Below, piece by piece: positions 43,689-54,255 of a stretch of DNA of 64,000 bases. The notes under the pieces are model-generated. The model was not told the DNA's origin, ran no database searches, and worked only from the letters and a program-made list of their open reading frames with translations. Position numbers and translations under genes: made by a program. This DNA comes from Veillonella ratti (GTDB lineage: Bacteria > Bacillota > Negativicutes > Veillonellales > Veillonellaceae). Within the stretch, counting starts at the first letter, position 1; each line of letters starts with the position of its first letter. The DNA lies in contig NZ_RQUX01000004.1 in the NCBI RefSeq assembly GCF_003992115.1, positions 62,001 to 126,000 on the forward strand, given 5' to 3'.

Positions 43689-44327
43689 ATGCGTGTAACG
43701 AAAGCTATTAAGGCAGAACAAATAGCTATTTTGGAAACCGTCTATAAAGATGCGAAACCTGCCTTGCATTATAACAGCCCGTTTGAATTGCTCGTAGCCG
43801 TCGTGTTGTCCGCACAATGTACGGATGAACGAGTTAATATTATTACGGCTCGATTATTTCCGACTTACAGTGATCCGGCCGACATGTTGGCGTTGGGAAC
43901 GGCTAAGCTGGAAGTTTTAATTCGCGACTGCGGTCTCTATCGGGCGAAAGCGGCAAATTTAATAAAAACCTGTGATATTTTGGTTAATACTTATGGCGGT
44001 GAAGTGCCCCATGAGTTTGACAAATTAGTAGAATTGCCCGGCGTAGGGCGTAAAACGGCCAATGTGTTGGTGTCGGTATTATTTGATACACCGGCTATTG
44101 CCGTAGATACTCATGTATTTAGGGTGTCTAATCGTTTGGGGTTGGCTCGTGGTAAAACGCCGGAAGAGGTAGAAGAAAAGCTCAAGAAAGCAATTCCGAT
44201 GGAAAAATGGAGTGCTGCCCATCATTGGATTATTTGGCATGGTCGTAAAGTTTGTAAGGCCAGAAAGCCTTTGTGCGGCGAATGTCCGTTAGCTCATGTG
44301 TGTCCGTCAGCCGGTAAGGAGGCATAA
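43689..44327 (+). CDS. nth: Endonuclease III
   Basis: 212 residues from ATG 43689. This length equals known Nth enzymes, whereas a TTG at 43644 lies within AT-rich repeats and lacks a ribosome site. The bifunctional DNA glycosylase/AP lyase of base excision repair is recognised by LLVAVVLSAQCTDERVN, the helix-hairpin-helix LPGVGRKTANVLVSV with catalytic Lys, the catalytic Asp in AVDTHVFRVSNRLGL, and the [4Fe-4S] ligands C-x6-C-x2-C-x5-C in VCKARKPLCGECPLAHVC. One base separates its stop from the next ATG. Confidence 0.95.
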   Translation: MRVTKAIKAEQIAILETVYKDAKPALHYNSPFELLVAVVLSAQCTDERVNIITARLFPTYSDPADMLALGTAKLEVLIRDCGLYRAKAANLIKTCDILVNTYGGEVPHEFDKLVELPGVGRKTANVLVSVLFDTPAIAVDTHVFRVSNRLGLARGKTPEEVEEKLKKAIPMEKWSAAHHWIIWHGRKVCKARKPLCGECPLAHVCPSAGKEA

Positions 44328-44328
44328 T

Positions 44329-45810
44329 ATGAAGGAAGCAATGCAATCACTTATAAAGAAGTTTAAAGCAATCGGTGTTACCGGTAGCGCAATGGTAACG
44401 GAATTATTGCGTTTTCGCGTACTGGATCAAATACTTCAGACTAGTCCCGAAGTACGCCAGTGGGGGATTACGGGTGATAAATTATATGAATTGGCGCAGC
44501 AAAGTACAGTTGAAGTTTTTGGCGAACTTCCTTACGATCAAGTAGCCTTTGAATCTGTATACGGCCCTTCTTTTGCCGTAGAAGTAATGGACTTTATTAC
44601 GGAGACGGGCTATGTGGAAGGCATTGCGGCCGGTGAACAGTGGCGCCTGCCGTTTAAAGACATTATTGAATTCCACAAGAATTCGGAAGGTATTATCCTC
44701 TTTGCCAATATTGAAGAATATGCCGCCTTGGCAGAAGAAATTTTGCAAGCTATTCCATCAGAGCGTTTATTATTATATACGTCATCCGAAACATGCTATA
44801 ATTTATTTAAACAGCTCTATCCGTTGGCTCCGGTTATTGATGAATGGCCGGAAGATGTTATTTTTGACCATATTGTAGCGGCGTCTACCGGCTTGTTCCG
44901 AGCACCGGTTGAAATTATGCAGGAATTGGCTAATCGGGTAGGCAATATTACAGAACTGGGTACAGCCCACTACTTCATTCCGATTAGTGCCATTCAGGAC
45001 CAAGTGGGTATGAATCGCATGGCCGTTCAGTATATGTTGTTGCAACCACGTTTGGAATCAATTCGTGAATGGGCACCGCTGGGCACTTATGAATTTGTGT
45101 ACACGAATCGTTCGGTTAAAAAAGTAGCCCTTGAGATTCGTGAAGTAATGGGGGAAACATGGCGTTCCACACCGTTTATTGCTTTGCCTCATGAAGTTTT
45201 GGCTTCTATGGATACTTTCTCTATGGTGCAGTATGCCTTATCACTATGCGGTATAGAACCGGCTATGAAAGCTCAATTACCGACATTGGGTGAAGACGGT
45301 TTTACGTCCAAAGATCCTAAAGTTCCTTTATATGTACAAAAAGTATTTAATGCTTTTGAAGCGACCCGCTTGGAATTAGAACGTCAGGGTACTGAGGTTC
45401 AATTAAAACTGGTTGATCACGAAGGTCGCAAAGCAGGTGAAACCTTGGACGAAGATTCTTATGCGGAACTCATGGAACAAAGCAAAGTGGCCGAGGAGGA
45501 TACAGCGTATTGGATGTTTACCAATCCGGAGGCTGCTTATATCTGGTATACCTATTTCCGCAGTCTACAGGGGGAACAGGTTTTAACCAAGCTGGCTCAA
45601 ATGGTGTTGACGCCGGAAGCCTTATTGCAGTTGATGGGTAGTGTGCGTCGTCAAATTATTAAAGAAGAACCGTTGACAGAATTGGCCACTCGTTTTGAAA
45701 AAGCCCGGGCGGCTCGTAAAGCGGCCTTAGCTAAGGCTGATGCCGATTGGCAGGCAGAGATTGAAGCCATAGCCAAAGAAATTGTACCAAATCCAACTGA
45801 GAGTGATTGA
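44329..45810 (+). CDS. Large protein of unknown function downstream of nth
   Basis: 493 residues from ATG 44329, starting one base after the nth stop, with AAGGAGG upstream. Soluble, acidic, with no signal peptide. I do not recognise a family by eye. The N-terminal 70 residues look helical, the central section alternates strands and helices in a Rossmann-like way (EGIILFANIEEYAALAEEIL; ERLLLYTSSETCYNLF; IFDHIVAASTGLF), and the C-terminus is a charged helical region (ATRFEKARAARKAALAKADA). It could be a degenerate methyltransferase-like fold that has lost catalytic motifs, but no NPPY or GxGxG is present. Tight coupling to nth suggests shared regulation only. Confidence 0.75.
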   Translation: MKEAMQSLIKKFKAIGVTGSAMVTELLRFRVLDQILQTSPEVRQWGITGDKLYELAQQSTVEVFGELPYDQVAFESVYGPSFAVEVMDFITETGYVEGIAAGEQWRLPFKDIIEFHKNSEGIILFANIEEYAALAEEILQAIPSERLLLYTSSETCYNLFKQLYPLAPVIDEWPEDVIFDHIVAASTGLFRAPVEIMQELANRVGNITELGTAHYFIPISAIQDQVGMNRMAVQYMLLQPRLESIREWAPLGTYEFVYTNRSVKKVALEIREVMGETWRSTPFIALPHEVLASMDTFSMVQYALSLCGIEPAMKAQLPTLGEDGFTSKDPKVPLYVQKVFNAFEATRLELERQGTEVQLKLVDHEGRKAGETLDEDSYAELMEQSKVAEEDTAYWMFTNPEAAYIWYTYFRSLQGEQVLTKLAQMVLTPEALLQLMGSVRRQIIKEEPLTELATRFEKARAARKAALAKADADWQAEIEAIAKEIVPNPTESD

Positions 45811-45860
45811 CAAGAAAGTCTAAGTGGGATAAAGTATAGAGTTAGATAAGGAGGTAAGAC

Positions 45861-46166
45861 ATGGCAGTTGTAAATTTTGAAATCTATAAAGTATTAGGCA
45901 CCTTATCTGAAAATAAAGATGGGTGGAAAAAGCAACTTACTTGCACCAGTTGGGGGCGTTATAATCCTAAATTCGACCTTCGTTCCTGGGACAGTGAATA
46001 TAATGGTATGACTAAGGGGATTACCTTATCGCTCGAAGAAATCGTGGCGCTTCGCGATTTATTGAATGAAGTGGATTTAGAAGCGGCTTACGAAGAATCC
46101 GTAGCAGAACGTCAAGCTGCCAAAGCAGCTGAAAAAGCGGCCGAAAAGGACTCCGCTGACGAATAA
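45861..46166 (+). CDS. YdbC/PC4-like single-stranded nucleic acid-binding protein
   Basis: 101 residues. Residues 1-75 match the bacterial YdbC variant of the PC4 coactivator fold: NFEIYKVLGTLSENKDGWKKQL, the TSWGRYNPKFDLRSWD strand pair and MTKGITLSLEEIVALRDLL. Such proteins bind single-stranded DNA and RNA as dimers. The C-terminus is an Ala/Glu/Lys-rich tail. ATG with AAGGAGG upstream. Its own promoter was not evident; rpmE follows with a clear promoter. Confidence 0.82.
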   Translation: MAVVNFEIYKVLGTLSENKDGWKKQLTCTSWGRYNPKFDLRSWDSEYNGMTKGITLSLEEIVALRDLLNEVDLEAAYEESVAERQAAKAAEKAAEKDSADE

Positions 46167-46185
46167 GCAAAATTTAAGTAATGAG

Positions 46186-46214
46186 TTGCATTAACTGATT
46201 GTCCATGATATAAT
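46186..46214 (+). promoter_or_regulatory. rpmE promoter
   Basis: TTGCAT (46186-46191) and TATAAT (46209-46214) are 17 nt apart and 41 nt upstream of the ATG, a near-consensus SigA promoter suited to a ribosomal protein gene. Confidence 0.75.
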
Positions 46215-46254
46215 CAATAAGCATAGTTTTGGACAGTGGAAAGAGGTGTATAGA

Positions 46255-46452
46255 ATGAAACAAGGAATTCATCCTAATTATGGTGAAGCTACCGTAACTT
46301 GCGGTTGTGGCAATACGTTTAAAACAGGTTCCGTTAAAAGCGATCTTCGCGTAGACGTATGTTCCAAATGCCATCCGTTCTTCACAGGACAGCAACGTAC
46401 TGCTCAGGCTCGCGGTCGTATCGAACAATTCAACAAGCGTTACGGTAAATAA
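46255..46452 (+). CDS. rpmE: 50S ribosomal protein L31 (zinc-binding type)
   Basis: 65 residues: [48 protein letters not shown] and a basic C-terminus. It has the four Cys (CxC...CxxC) of the zinc-containing C+ paralogue, which is normally expressed when zinc is sufficient. Start ATG 46255 with AGAGG upstream; an in-frame GTG at 46246 is rejected. Adjacent to the DUF1385, prfA and prmC genes as in other Firmicutes. Confidence 0.97.
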   Translation: MKQGIHPNYGEATVTCGCGNTFKTGSVKSDLRVDVCSKCHPFFTGQQRTAQARGRIEQFNKRYGK

Positions 46453-46471
46453 TTACTGTAGTCTAGCTATA

Positions 46472-46509
46472 CAAATAATACGGCAGAGCTTCGGCTCTGC
46501 CTATATTTG
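46472..46509 (+). terminator. Terminator-like hairpin after rpmE
   Basis: GGCAGAGC (46482-46489), a TTCG tetraloop and GCTCTGCC (46494-46501) form a very stable stem. CAAATA and TATTTG pair outside it. The T tract is weak, and the hairpin sits just before the next gene's ribosome site. Confidence 0.7.
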
Positions 46510-46527
46510 TTTGAGAGAGGAGACGCA

Positions 46528-47415
46528 TTGGAAACGAAGCGAGTTAAAAAGTTTGTAGGAGGCCAAGCCGTCATCGAAGGTGTTATGATGCGCGGCCCTA
46601 AATATACAGCCACGGCGGTTCGTGAACCGGGTGGCCAAATTGTAGTGGATACGAAACCGACAACTTCAATCAGCGATAAGTATCCCATTTTGAAAAAACC
46701 TCTTTTACGAGGTTGTGTGGCTCTTTATGAGTCTTTAGTTATCGGTATGGGTGCCCTTTCTTTTTCCGCTAAAGCAGCCGGTGAAGAAGAGGAAACCATG
46801 TCAAATAAAGAGATTGCCCTTACCATGGTATTTTCAACGGTTATGGCAATTGCCTTATTTTTGGCATTGCCAACGTATGCGGCTAAATGGATTCCCGGTA
46901 TCGGTGACAATCACTTTGTATTAAACTTGGTAGAAGGGGCGATTCGCCTTCTTTTATTTTTGATTTATATATGGGCCATCGGGCAGGCCAAAGATATTCG
47001 TCGTGTGTTTCAATATCACGGGGCGGAGCATAAAACGATTCATACCTATGAAAGTGATGTACCGTTGACAGTTGAAAATGTGCGTGAGCACTCACGTTTA
47101 CATGCACGTTGCGGCACTAACTTTTTATTAATCGTTATGGTAACGAGTATTTTTGTATTCGCTTTCTTAGGTTGGCCAAGCTTATGGGAACGCATTATTT
47201 CCCGCGTTCTTTTGATGCCGGTAGTAGCCGGGATTGCCTATGAAATGATTCGTTTGGCCGGACGCAGTGAAAGTGTCATTGTTAAGGCCTTAATTACGCC
47301 CGGTTTGTGGTTGCAGTACATGACGACTCGTGAACCGGATGACGACCAGATTGAAGTGGCTATTCGAGCTTTGGAATCGGTACGGCCTGCTGAAGAAGAC
47401 GCTTATGAATCTTAG
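46528..47415 (+). CDS. DUF1385 family membrane protein
   Basis: 295 residues from TTG 46528, chosen because AGGAG lies 5 nt upstream and the conserved VGGQAVIEGVMMRGP begins soon after; a TTG at 46507 inside the rpmE hairpin is less likely. Three to four hydrophobic helices (e.g. EIALTMVFSTVMAIALFLALP) surround the QYHGAEHKTIHTYE motif with conserved His and a LHARCGTNFL segment. Members are predicted metal-dependent membrane enzymes of unknown reaction, commonly located beside rpmE and prfA. The order here is the same. Confidence 0.87.
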   Translation: METKRVKKFVGGQAVIEGVMMRGPKYTATAVREPGGQIVVDTKPTTSISDKYPILKKPLLRGCVALYESLVIGMGALSFSAKAAGEEEETMSNKEIALTMVFSTVMAIALFLALPTYAAKWIPGIGDNHFVLNLVEGAIRLLLFLIYIWAIGQAKDIRRVFQYHGAEHKTIHTYESDVPLTVENVREHSRLHARCGTNFLLIVMVTSIFVFAFLGWPSLWERIISRVLLMPVVAGIAYEMIRLAGRSESVIVKALITPGLWLQYMTTREPDDDQIEVAIRALESVRPAEEDAYES

Positions 47416-47494
47416 CTGTGCCGACGGAGTATTAAAATCTGTTACAGCAGTTCTATAGTGTCGTCAATATTAGTTTGAAAGGGGTACCCGTTTC

Positions 47495-48580
47495 ATGGTT
47501 TTAGTAGATAAATTACAAGTTATTGAAGATAAATTTATGGATTTGGAGCAACGCATCAGTGACCCTGAAGTGATTGCCCGTCAGCAGGAATGGCAGAAGT
47601 TAACACGTCAACACGCGTCCCTTACGGAAACCGTTAATACTTTCAGAGAATACAAACAAGTTCTCGCCGGTCTTGATGAAGCCTTGGAAGTAGTAGAAGA
47701 TAAAAGTCTTGACGAAGAATTCCGCGAAATGGCGCAGGAAGAATTGAAGGACTTAAAAGAGTGTAAAGAAGTGTTGGAAGAACAACTCCATATTTTGCTT
47801 TTGCCAAAAGATCCTAATGATGAAAAGAATGTTATCGTGGAAATCCGTGGCGGTGCCGGCGGTGATGAAGCGGCTTTATTTGCCGGTGATTTATTCCGCA
47901 TGTACACCAAATACGCGGAAGCGCAAGGTTGGCGCTGTGAAATCATTGATGCCAATGCACCTGAATTGGGCGGCTTCAAAGAAGTGGTGTTCTCCGTTGA
48001 CGGTAACAGCGCTTATTCTAAATTGAAATTCGAAAGTGGTGTGCATCGTGTACAGCGTGTACCGGAAACTGAATCGTCCGGTCGTATTCATACCTCTACC
48101 GTTACCGTAGCCGTATTGCCGGAAGCGGAAGATGTAGATATTGAAATTAATGATAAAGACCTTCAAATTGATACCTATTGTGCCAGCGGTGCCGGCGGTC
48201 AGCACGTTAACCGTACTGAATCGGCCGTGCGAATTACGCATAAACCGACCGGTATTGTAGTTGCTTGTCAGGATGAACGGTCTCAGTTAAAAAATAAAGA
48301 TAAGGCAATGCGCGTATTACGTGCTAAATTGCAAGATAAAGCCGAACAGGAAGCGGCCGCCAGCGTGGCAGCCGATCGTAAGAGTCAGGTTGGTACGGGC
48401 GATCGCAGTGAACGTATTCGTACTTACAACTATCCGCAGGGTCGTGTGACCGATCATCGCATTAACTTAACGCTCTATAAATTGGATGCCGTACTTAATG
48501 GCGATTTGGACGAACTGATTCAAGCTTTGATTGCAGCGGATCAGGCCGCAAAAATGCAGGAGGCCGATCAAAATGCCTAA
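47495..48580 (+). CDS. prfA: Peptide chain release factor 1
   Basis: 361-residue class I release factor recognising UAA and UAG. It has the codon-recognition tripeptide PET in [17 protein letters not shown] (a PxT variant of PAT/PVT), and the catalytic GGQ in [21 protein letters not shown] whose Gln is methylated by PrmC. An acidic coiled coil forms domain 1. Length is standard. prmC overlaps its 3' end by 8 nt, so the modifier is coupled to its substrate. Confidence 0.97.
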   Translation: MVLVDKLQVIEDKFMDLEQRISDPEVIARQQEWQKLTRQHASLTETVNTFREYKQVLAGLDEALEVVEDKSLDEEFREMAQEELKDLKECKEVLEEQLHILLLPKDPNDEKNVIVEIRGGAGGDEAALFAGDLFRMYTKYAEAQGWRCEIIDANAPELGGFKEVVFSVDGNSAYSKLKFESGVHRVQRVPETESSGRIHTSTVTVAVLPEAEDVDIEINDKDLQIDTYCASGAGGQHVNRTESAVRITHKPTGIVVACQDERSQLKNKDKAMRVLRAKLQDKAEQEAAASVAADRKSQVGTGDRSERIRTYNYPQGRVTDHRINLTLYKLDAVLNGDLDELIQALIAADQAAKMQEADQNA

Positions 48581-49466
48581 GGAGCTGTGGACTATCGGTC
48601 GCTTGCTCCAATGGACAGAGCAGTATTTTCTCGGCAAAGGCGGCAGTCGCCTTGATGGGGAAGTGCTGCTTTCTCATATATTGGGGAAAGATCGAATTTA
48701 CTTATACACACACTATGATGAACCGTTGAATAAACAGGAGCTCGACGCGTATCGACCGCTCGTGCTTGAACGCGCCAAAGGCTATAGTGTAGCTGCGATT
48801 ATCGGTAAAAAAGAATTTATGGGTTTGCCGTTTGTTGTGAATAAGGATGTATTAATTCCGCGTCCCGATACGGAAACCTTGGTTGAAGATATTTTGACCG
48901 TTTTTGACAAAGAAAGTGCCCCGTACATTCTTGACGTGTGTACCGGTCCCGGTACTATTTTATACAGTTTGCTTCACTATTTACCTAAGGCTACGGGGCT
49001 CGGTCTTGATATCAGCAAAGAGGCATTGGCAGTAGCTGTGAAAAATCGGGAGCAGTTGGAGCTCGCGGATCGAGCTAAATTATGTTACTCCGACTTATTG
49101 AGTGCCTTAGCAGCAGACACGGCCTATGTAAACGCTTTCGATTTAATCGTCTCCAATCCGCCGTATATTCCGAGTGAGGAAATTTTGACCTTAGAACAGG
49201 AAGTTCAAAATGAACCGGTAATTGCCTTAGATGGCGGTGCCGACGGCTTGGATTTCTATCGCCGTTTATTGGCGGAGGCGCCTAAATATTTAAAAGCAGG
49301 CGGTTATTTAGCGGTTGAAATCGGGTATGACCAAGCGGAGGCGGTAACGGAGCTTGCAAAATCCGTTGGTGCTTATGGTGATGTGACGGCCCAAAAAGAT
49401 TTAGGTGGTATTGTACGGGCCTTACGTTGGCAGAAAACAGGTGATGATAATGGCCATAGAAACTAA
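48573..49466 (+). CDS. prmC: Release factor glutamine N5-methyltransferase
   Basis: 297 residues from ATG 48573, with GGAGG 9 nt upstream inside prfA; the upstream in-frame start at 48531 is unlikely. The N-terminal helical bundle binds the release factor. The SAM domain has the degenerate motif [17 protein letters not shown], where typical enzymes have DxGxGSG, and the catalytic [10 protein letters not shown]. It methylates the GGQ glutamine of RF1 and RF2. The stop overlaps the next gene by 17 nt. Confidence 0.95.
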   Translation: MPKELWTIGRLLQWTEQYFLGKGGSRLDGEVLLSHILGKDRIYLYTHYDEPLNKQELDAYRPLVLERAKGYSVAAIIGKKEFMGLPFVVNKDVLIPRPDTETLVEDILTVFDKESAPYILDVCTGPGTILYSLLHYLPKATGLGLDISKEALAVAVKNREQLELADRAKLCYSDLLSALAADTAYVNAFDLIVSNPPYIPSEEILTLEQEVQNEPVIALDGGADGLDFYRRLLAEAPKYLKAGGYLAVEIGYDQAEAVTELAKSVGAYGDVTAQKDLGGIVRALRWQKTGDDNGHRN

Positions 49467-50535
49467 AGTATATAAACATTTGGATGATGCAGCCATTGCC
49501 GAATTGGGCGCACGTTTACGTGACGGTCAATTGGTGGCAATCCCTACGGAAACTGTATACGGACTGGGTGCTAACGGTCTTGACGAAGCGGCGATGAGTC
49601 GAATCTATGAGGCTAAAGGACGTCCGTCGGATAATCCTTTGATTTTACATGTACCTGATCAGGAAGCGGTAAAACCCTTGGTCGCTTCAATTCCACCGAC
49701 GGCACAAAAGCTCATGGATGCTTTCTGGCCGGGACCTTTAACGATCATTATGCCAAAATCCGACAAGGTACCTAAGCGTGCTACGGGCGGTTTAGATAGT
49801 GTAGCTATTCGTTGTCCTGCTCATGATGTGTGCCGTGCTATTTTAAAAGCCGCCGGCGTACCGGTGGCGGCGCCCAGTGCCAATATTTCCGGTCGTCCCA
49901 GCCCGACTACGGCAGATGCGGTACTGCATGATATGAAAGGTCGCATTGAAGCCATTGCCGATGCGGGTCCTTGTGATGTGGGCGTTGAGTCGACCATTGT
50001 AGAATGCGGGGACGATGCGGTTACTATTTTACGGCCCGGTGGCATTACCGATGCCATGTTAAAACGGGTAGTGAGTACGGTGACTTTTGACGAAGCTTTG
50101 AGTGCGCCCGATGTGGCACCAAAAGCGCCGGGTATGAAGTATACGCATTATGCCCCGGATGGTGATATGACTACTTATGTGGGGGCACCGCGCCTCGTCA
50201 GTCAGGCTATGATTGATGCCATGGAAGCGATTAAGCAAGAGCATAACGACAAACCGCTTCGGTTCGGGTTCCTCATGAGTGATGAAGTGGCACAATTCCT
50301 TGACATCTATTTATCTTCATCGGATGTGCCGTTTGAATATGTAATTTATGGTAATGCGGCGGATTATAAAGGGCTTGCTCATAATTTGTATTCCTCATTA
50401 TTGGCATTTAATAAGGCCGGCGTAACCCATATTTTTGCTACCGGCGTACCTATGCAAGGCTTGGGCCGTGCCATTATGAATCGCATGGCGAAGGCGAGCA
50501 GTCAAAAAATCGTACACGTAACGGGTAAACCGTAA
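49450..50535 (+). CDS. tsaC: L-threonylcarbamoyladenylate synthase (Sua5/YwlC type)
   Basis: 361 residues from ATG 49450 (AGGTG 6 nt upstream; ATG 49444 is also possible). The first 200 residues are the YrdC domain, with PTETVYGLGANGLDE, the substrate-binding KGRPSDNPLILHV and APSANISGRPSPT motifs. The Sua5 C-terminal domain follows through a linker (APKAPGMKYTHYAPDG). It makes threonylcarbamoyl-AMP from Thr, bicarbonate and ATP for t6A37 of tRNAs. This two-domain form matches B. subtilis YwlC, and the gene order with prmC and ywlE is conserved. Confidence 0.95.
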   Translation: MAIETKVYKHLDDAAIAELGARLRDGQLVAIPTETVYGLGANGLDEAAMSRIYEAKGRPSDNPLILHVPDQEAVKPLVASIPPTAQKLMDAFWPGPLTIIMPKSDKVPKRATGGLDSVAIRCPAHDVCRAILKAAGVPVAAPSANISGRPSPTTADAVLHDMKGRIEAIADAGPCDVGVESTIVECGDDAVTILRPGGITDAMLKRVVSTVTFDEALSAPDVAPKAPGMKYTHYAPDGDMTTYVGAPRLVSQAMIDAMEAIKQEHNDKPLRFGFLMSDEVAQFLDIYLSSSDVPFEYVIYGNAADYKGLAHNLYSSLLAFNKAGVTHIFATGVPMQGLGRAIMNRMAKASSQKIVHVTGKP

Positions 50536-50609
50536 GGGGTACTTGTAAATAGGGGCCGCCGTTTTTACATCGGCAGGCTATACAATAGATATTGAAAAGA
50601 GGTAAGACT

Positions 50610-51047
50610 ATGAACATATTATTTGTTTGCACCGGCAATACTTGCCGCAGCCCTATGGCAGAAGGTATGCTAAAAGCCATGGCAGAGGACGCTAAAAAAG
50701 ATGTAGTGACTTTGTCAGCCGGCTTATTTACGGCACCGGGTGGGCGTGTATCGCCGCAAGCTATTGAGGCGGTTAAAGATGTGGCCGATATTTCCGGACA
50801 TCTATCTCGGCCGCTTAATAAAGCGCTTTTAGATGCAGCTGATTTAGTGGTCGGTTTGGCAGCGGATCATAAAAAAGTATTATTGCGCCAATTCCCTGAA
50901 ATGAGCGATAAAATTGTAACGTTGGGTGAATGGGCCGGTACGAATGAAGACGTAGCCGATCCGTTTGGCGGCACACAGGAAGAATATGATGCTTGTGCGG
51001 CACAAATCAAAGATCTTTTGACAAAAGCATTAGCAAAGCTGGATTAA
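50610..51047 (+). CDS. ywlE: Low-molecular-weight protein arginine phosphatase (YwlE type)
   Basis: 145 residues from ATG 50610 with AAGAGG upstream. The P-loop is FVCTGNTCRSPMAEG (Cx5R). The Thr after Gly-Asn is the residue reported to favour phospho-arginine over phospho-tyrosine in YwlE. The general-acid Asp is in VADPFGGT. The partner kinase McsB is not in the window, so the arginine-phosphate function is inferred from motif and synteny. rpiB follows 198 nt later behind its own promoter. Confidence 0.88.
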   Translation: MNILFVCTGNTCRSPMAEGMLKAMAEDAKKDVVTLSAGLFTAPGGRVSPQAIEAVKDVADISGHLSRPLNKALLDAADLVVGLAADHKKVLLRQFPEMSDKIVTLGEWAGTNEDVADPFGGTQEEYDACAAQIKDLLTKALAKLD

Positions 51048-51169
51048 GATAAGAATATTAAACAGCAATAATTTTTAAGACTCTACGTTAATGTCCTTTT
51101 ATAGAGCAGTAAGTGAATCTTGATTGGTTGTTAATTTTAATAATATCTCTATATTGTGTACAAATGTCA

Positions 51170-51198
51170 TTGCTTGATTTTATATGACATAGTAAAAT
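51170..51198 (+). promoter_or_regulatory. Probable rpiB promoter
   Basis: TTGCTT (51170-51175) and TAAAAT (51193-51198) are 17 nt apart, 47 nt upstream of the ATG. Confidence 0.6.
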
Positions 51199-51245
51199 AG
51201 GGTAGAGATGTTTATATTTAATGGATACCGATTAGGAGGGATAGG

Positions 51246-51683
51246 ATGAAAGTAGCCATTGGCGCTGACCATGGCGGCGTTCATTTAAAAGCGACAATTA
51301 AAGCGTTGCTTGATGAATTGAATGTGGCCTATACTGACTTTGGTACCGATTCGGAAGATTCCGTGGATTACCCGGATATTGCCGAACCTGTGGCTAAAGC
51401 AGTAGCAGCAGGAGAATATGATCGGGGCATTTTAATTTGCGGCACCGGCATCGGTATTGGCATTGCTGCCAATAAAGTGGCCGGTATTCGTGCAGCACTT
51501 TGTCACGATACATTTTCAGCTCACGCTTCACGGGAACACAATAATGCCAATATCTTAACGATGGGCGAACGTGTTATCGGACCCGGGTTAGCTAGCGATA
51601 TTGTTAAAATTTGGTTAGCTACCGAATTCGAAGGGGGCCGTCATGAACGACGCGTCGCCAAAATAGCCGAACTAGAGGCTTAG
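51246..51683 (+). CDS. rpiB: Ribose-5-phosphate isomerase B
   Basis: 145-residue enzyme interconverting ribose-5-phosphate and ribulose-5-phosphate. The GADHGGVHLK substrate loop, catalytic Cys in LICGTGIGIGIAANKV, and HNNANILTMGERVIG are diagnostic of the RpiB/LacAB fold. ATG 51246 with GGAGGG upstream. The order ywlE-rpiB-glyA-upp mirrors B. subtilis. Confidence 0.95.
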   Translation: MKVAIGADHGGVHLKATIKALLDELNVAYTDFGTDSEDSVDYPDIAEPVAKAVAAGEYDRGILICGTGIGIGIAANKVAGIRAALCHDTFSAHASREHNNANILTMGERVIGPGLASDIVKIWLATEFEGGRHERRVAKIAELEA

Positions 51684-51751
51684 TCCAGATAATTTGGGGG
51701 ACAGCTTGTATTTCATAGGCACTATGATTTGAGTGTGTAGGAGGTAATGCT

Positions 51752-52993
51752 ATGAGCATTCTTAAGAGTCAAGATCCGGAATTAAAAAATATGATTGATT
51801 TAGAGTTAGGCCGTCAACGTAATAAATTGGAAATGATTGCGTCTGAAAACTTCGTATCCGAAGCGGTTATGGAAGCACAGGGCAGTGTATTGACTAATAA
51901 ATACGCGGAAGGTTATTCCGGAAAGCGCTATTATGGTGGCTGTGAATATGTAGATATGGTGGAAACGTTAGCGATTGAACGAGCTAAGAAATTATTCGGC
52001 GCTGAACATGTTAATGTACAGCCTCATTCCGGCTCACAAGCTAACTTTGGTGTTTATTTTGCTCTTTTAAAACCGGGCGACACTATCATGGGTATGAACT
52101 TATCCCATGGCGGTCATTTGACTCATGGTTCGCCGGTTAACGTTTCGGGTACATACTTCAATGTAATTCCTTACGGCGTTGATGCAGAAACACAGGAAAT
52201 TGATTATGATGAAATGCGCAAAATCGCTGAAGAAAACAAACCTAAGTTAATTATCGGCGGCGGCAGTGCGTATTCCCGCATTATTGATTTCAAAAAAATG
52301 GCCGACATCGCTCATGAAGTAGGCGCTATTTTTATGGTAGATATGGCTCACTTTGCAGGTCTTGTAGCAGCCGGTTTGCATCCAAATCCAGTAGAATATG
52401 CCGATGTTGTAACTACAACTACGCATAAAACCTTACGCGGACCTCGCGGCGGTATGATTCTTTGCAAAGAACAATATGCTAAAGCGATTGATAAAGCAAT
52501 TTTCCCTGGCATCCAAGGTGGTCCTTTGATGCATGTAATCGCTGCAAAAGCGGTTGCTTTCGGCGAAGCTTTAAAACCTGAATTCAAAGAATATGCACAG
52601 CAAGTTGTAACCAATGCGAAAGTGTTGGCAGCAGCTCTTCAAAAAGAAGGTTTTAAAATCGTATCCGGCGGTACCGATACGCATGTAATGCTCGTTGACG
52701 TACGCAGCTGCGGTTTGACCGGTAAAGTTGCTGAATTCTTACTTGATGAAGTCGGCATTACTTGCAATAAGAACACCATTCCGTTTGATCCTGAAAGTCC
52801 ATTCGTAACCAGCGGTATTCGTCTCGGTACACCGGCTTTGACGACTCGTGGCTTAAAAGAAGCGGATATGGAAGAAATTGCGTCCATCATTGCGTTAGTT
52901 CTTAAAAACTCCGAAGATAAAGCTAAACATGAAGAAGCAGCTAAACGTGTAGCCGCTCTTTGTGAAAAATATCCTATGTATCCTAATCTTTAA
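51752..52993 (+). CDS. glyA: Serine hydroxymethyltransferase
   Basis: 413-residue PLP enzyme converting Ser and tetrahydrofolate to Gly and methylene-tetrahydrofolate. The PLP-lysine is in [22 protein letters not shown]-like [16 protein letters not shown] and the C-terminal [13 protein letters not shown] are all present. Length is typical. GGAGG about 8 nt upstream. Provides one-carbon units; near rpiB and upp, it belongs to a nucleotide-supply neighbourhood. Confidence 0.97.
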   Translation: MSILKSQDPELKNMIDLELGRQRNKLEMIASENFVSEAVMEAQGSVLTNKYAEGYSGKRYYGGCEYVDMVETLAIERAKKLFGAEHVNVQPHSGSQANFGVYFALLKPGDTIMGMNLSHGGHLTHGSPVNVSGTYFNVIPYGVDAETQEIDYDEMRKIAEENKPKLIIGGGSAYSRIIDFKKMADIAHEVGAIFMVDMAHFAGLVAAGLHPNPVEYADVVTTTTHKTLRGPRGGMILCKEQYAKAIDKAIFPGIQGGPLMHVIAAKAVAFGEALKPEFKEYAQQVVTNAKVLAAALQKEGFKIVSGGTDTHVMLVDVRSCGLTGKVAEFLLDEVGITCNKNTIPFDPESPFVTSGIRLGTPALTTRGLKEADMEEIASIIALVLKNSEDKAKHEEAAKRVAALCEKYPMYPNL

Positions 52994-53055
52994 TATATCC
53001 GCTTGAGAGAGATTTCATAACATGCCTTATTGAGGCACAGAATAGTAAGACTTAA

Positions 53056-53697
<642 letters not shown>

Positions 53698-53765
53698 TCT
53701 AAAAAATAAGATAGGTGAAGCGTATTAACTATTACAGTCTGATAAGCTTTGCATAATAAATAAGG

Positions 53766-53800
53766 AATGGCTTGGAGCGATATGCTTCAAGCTATTTTTT
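53766..53800 (+). terminator. Terminator after upp
   Basis: AATGGCTTGGAGC (53766-53778) pairs with GCTTCAAGCTATT (53784-53796), 13 bp with two G-U pairs and a 5-nt loop, followed by a T tract of six. Confidence 0.85.
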
Positions 53801-53970
53801 GTGTTATATTTCATGATTGATATATGTAATTTAATTTTTGGCAATAGACAAAATAAGTTATATCGAATATAATGAATATATAAGATGAATAGAAGCAGTA
53901 AACTATACTTCATAATTTATTGCTTAAGAGAAGTAAATAATTGATATATTATAATGAAATGAGGTAGACT

Positions 53971-54255
53971 ATGAAATTAAACAAATCTTTAAAAGTATTA
54001 GCCGTATCTTTATTGGTGGCAGGCAGCTTTGGCTTGGCACAGGCAAATTCCGAAATTACAATTGATCAGGCAACCGCTATCGCTTTGGCTAAAGTGCCAG
54101 GCGCGAATGCAAGCCATGTATATAAAGTTAAACCGGACATTGAAAATGGCCGTAAAGTATATGAAGGTAAAATTTTCTACAACGGCGTTGAATACGAATT
54201 CGAAATTGATGCCGCTACCGGTCAAGTAATTGATTGGGATGTAGATCGCGACTAA
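53971..54255 (+). CDS. Secreted PepSY-domain protein
   Basis: 94 residues. A signal peptide (SLKVLAVSLLVAGSFGLAQA) is followed by one PepSY domain: EITIDQATAIALAKVPGANASHVYKVKPDIENGRKVYEGKIFYNGVEYEFEIDAATGQVIDWD in outline, with the typical Ala-rich helix and the VYEGKIFYNG, YEFEIDAATGQVIDWD strands. Such proteins are often regulators of secreted peptidases or bind partners at the envelope. Start ATG with GAGG upstream; TATAAT at 53950-53955 is a likely -10, though the -35 is unclear. A long palindrome begins at the base after its stop codon. Confidence 0.87.
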   Translation: MKLNKSLKVLAVSLLVAGSFGLAQANSEITIDQATAIALAKVPGANASHVYKVKPDIENGRKVYEGKIFYNGVEYEFEIDAATGQVIDWDVDRD

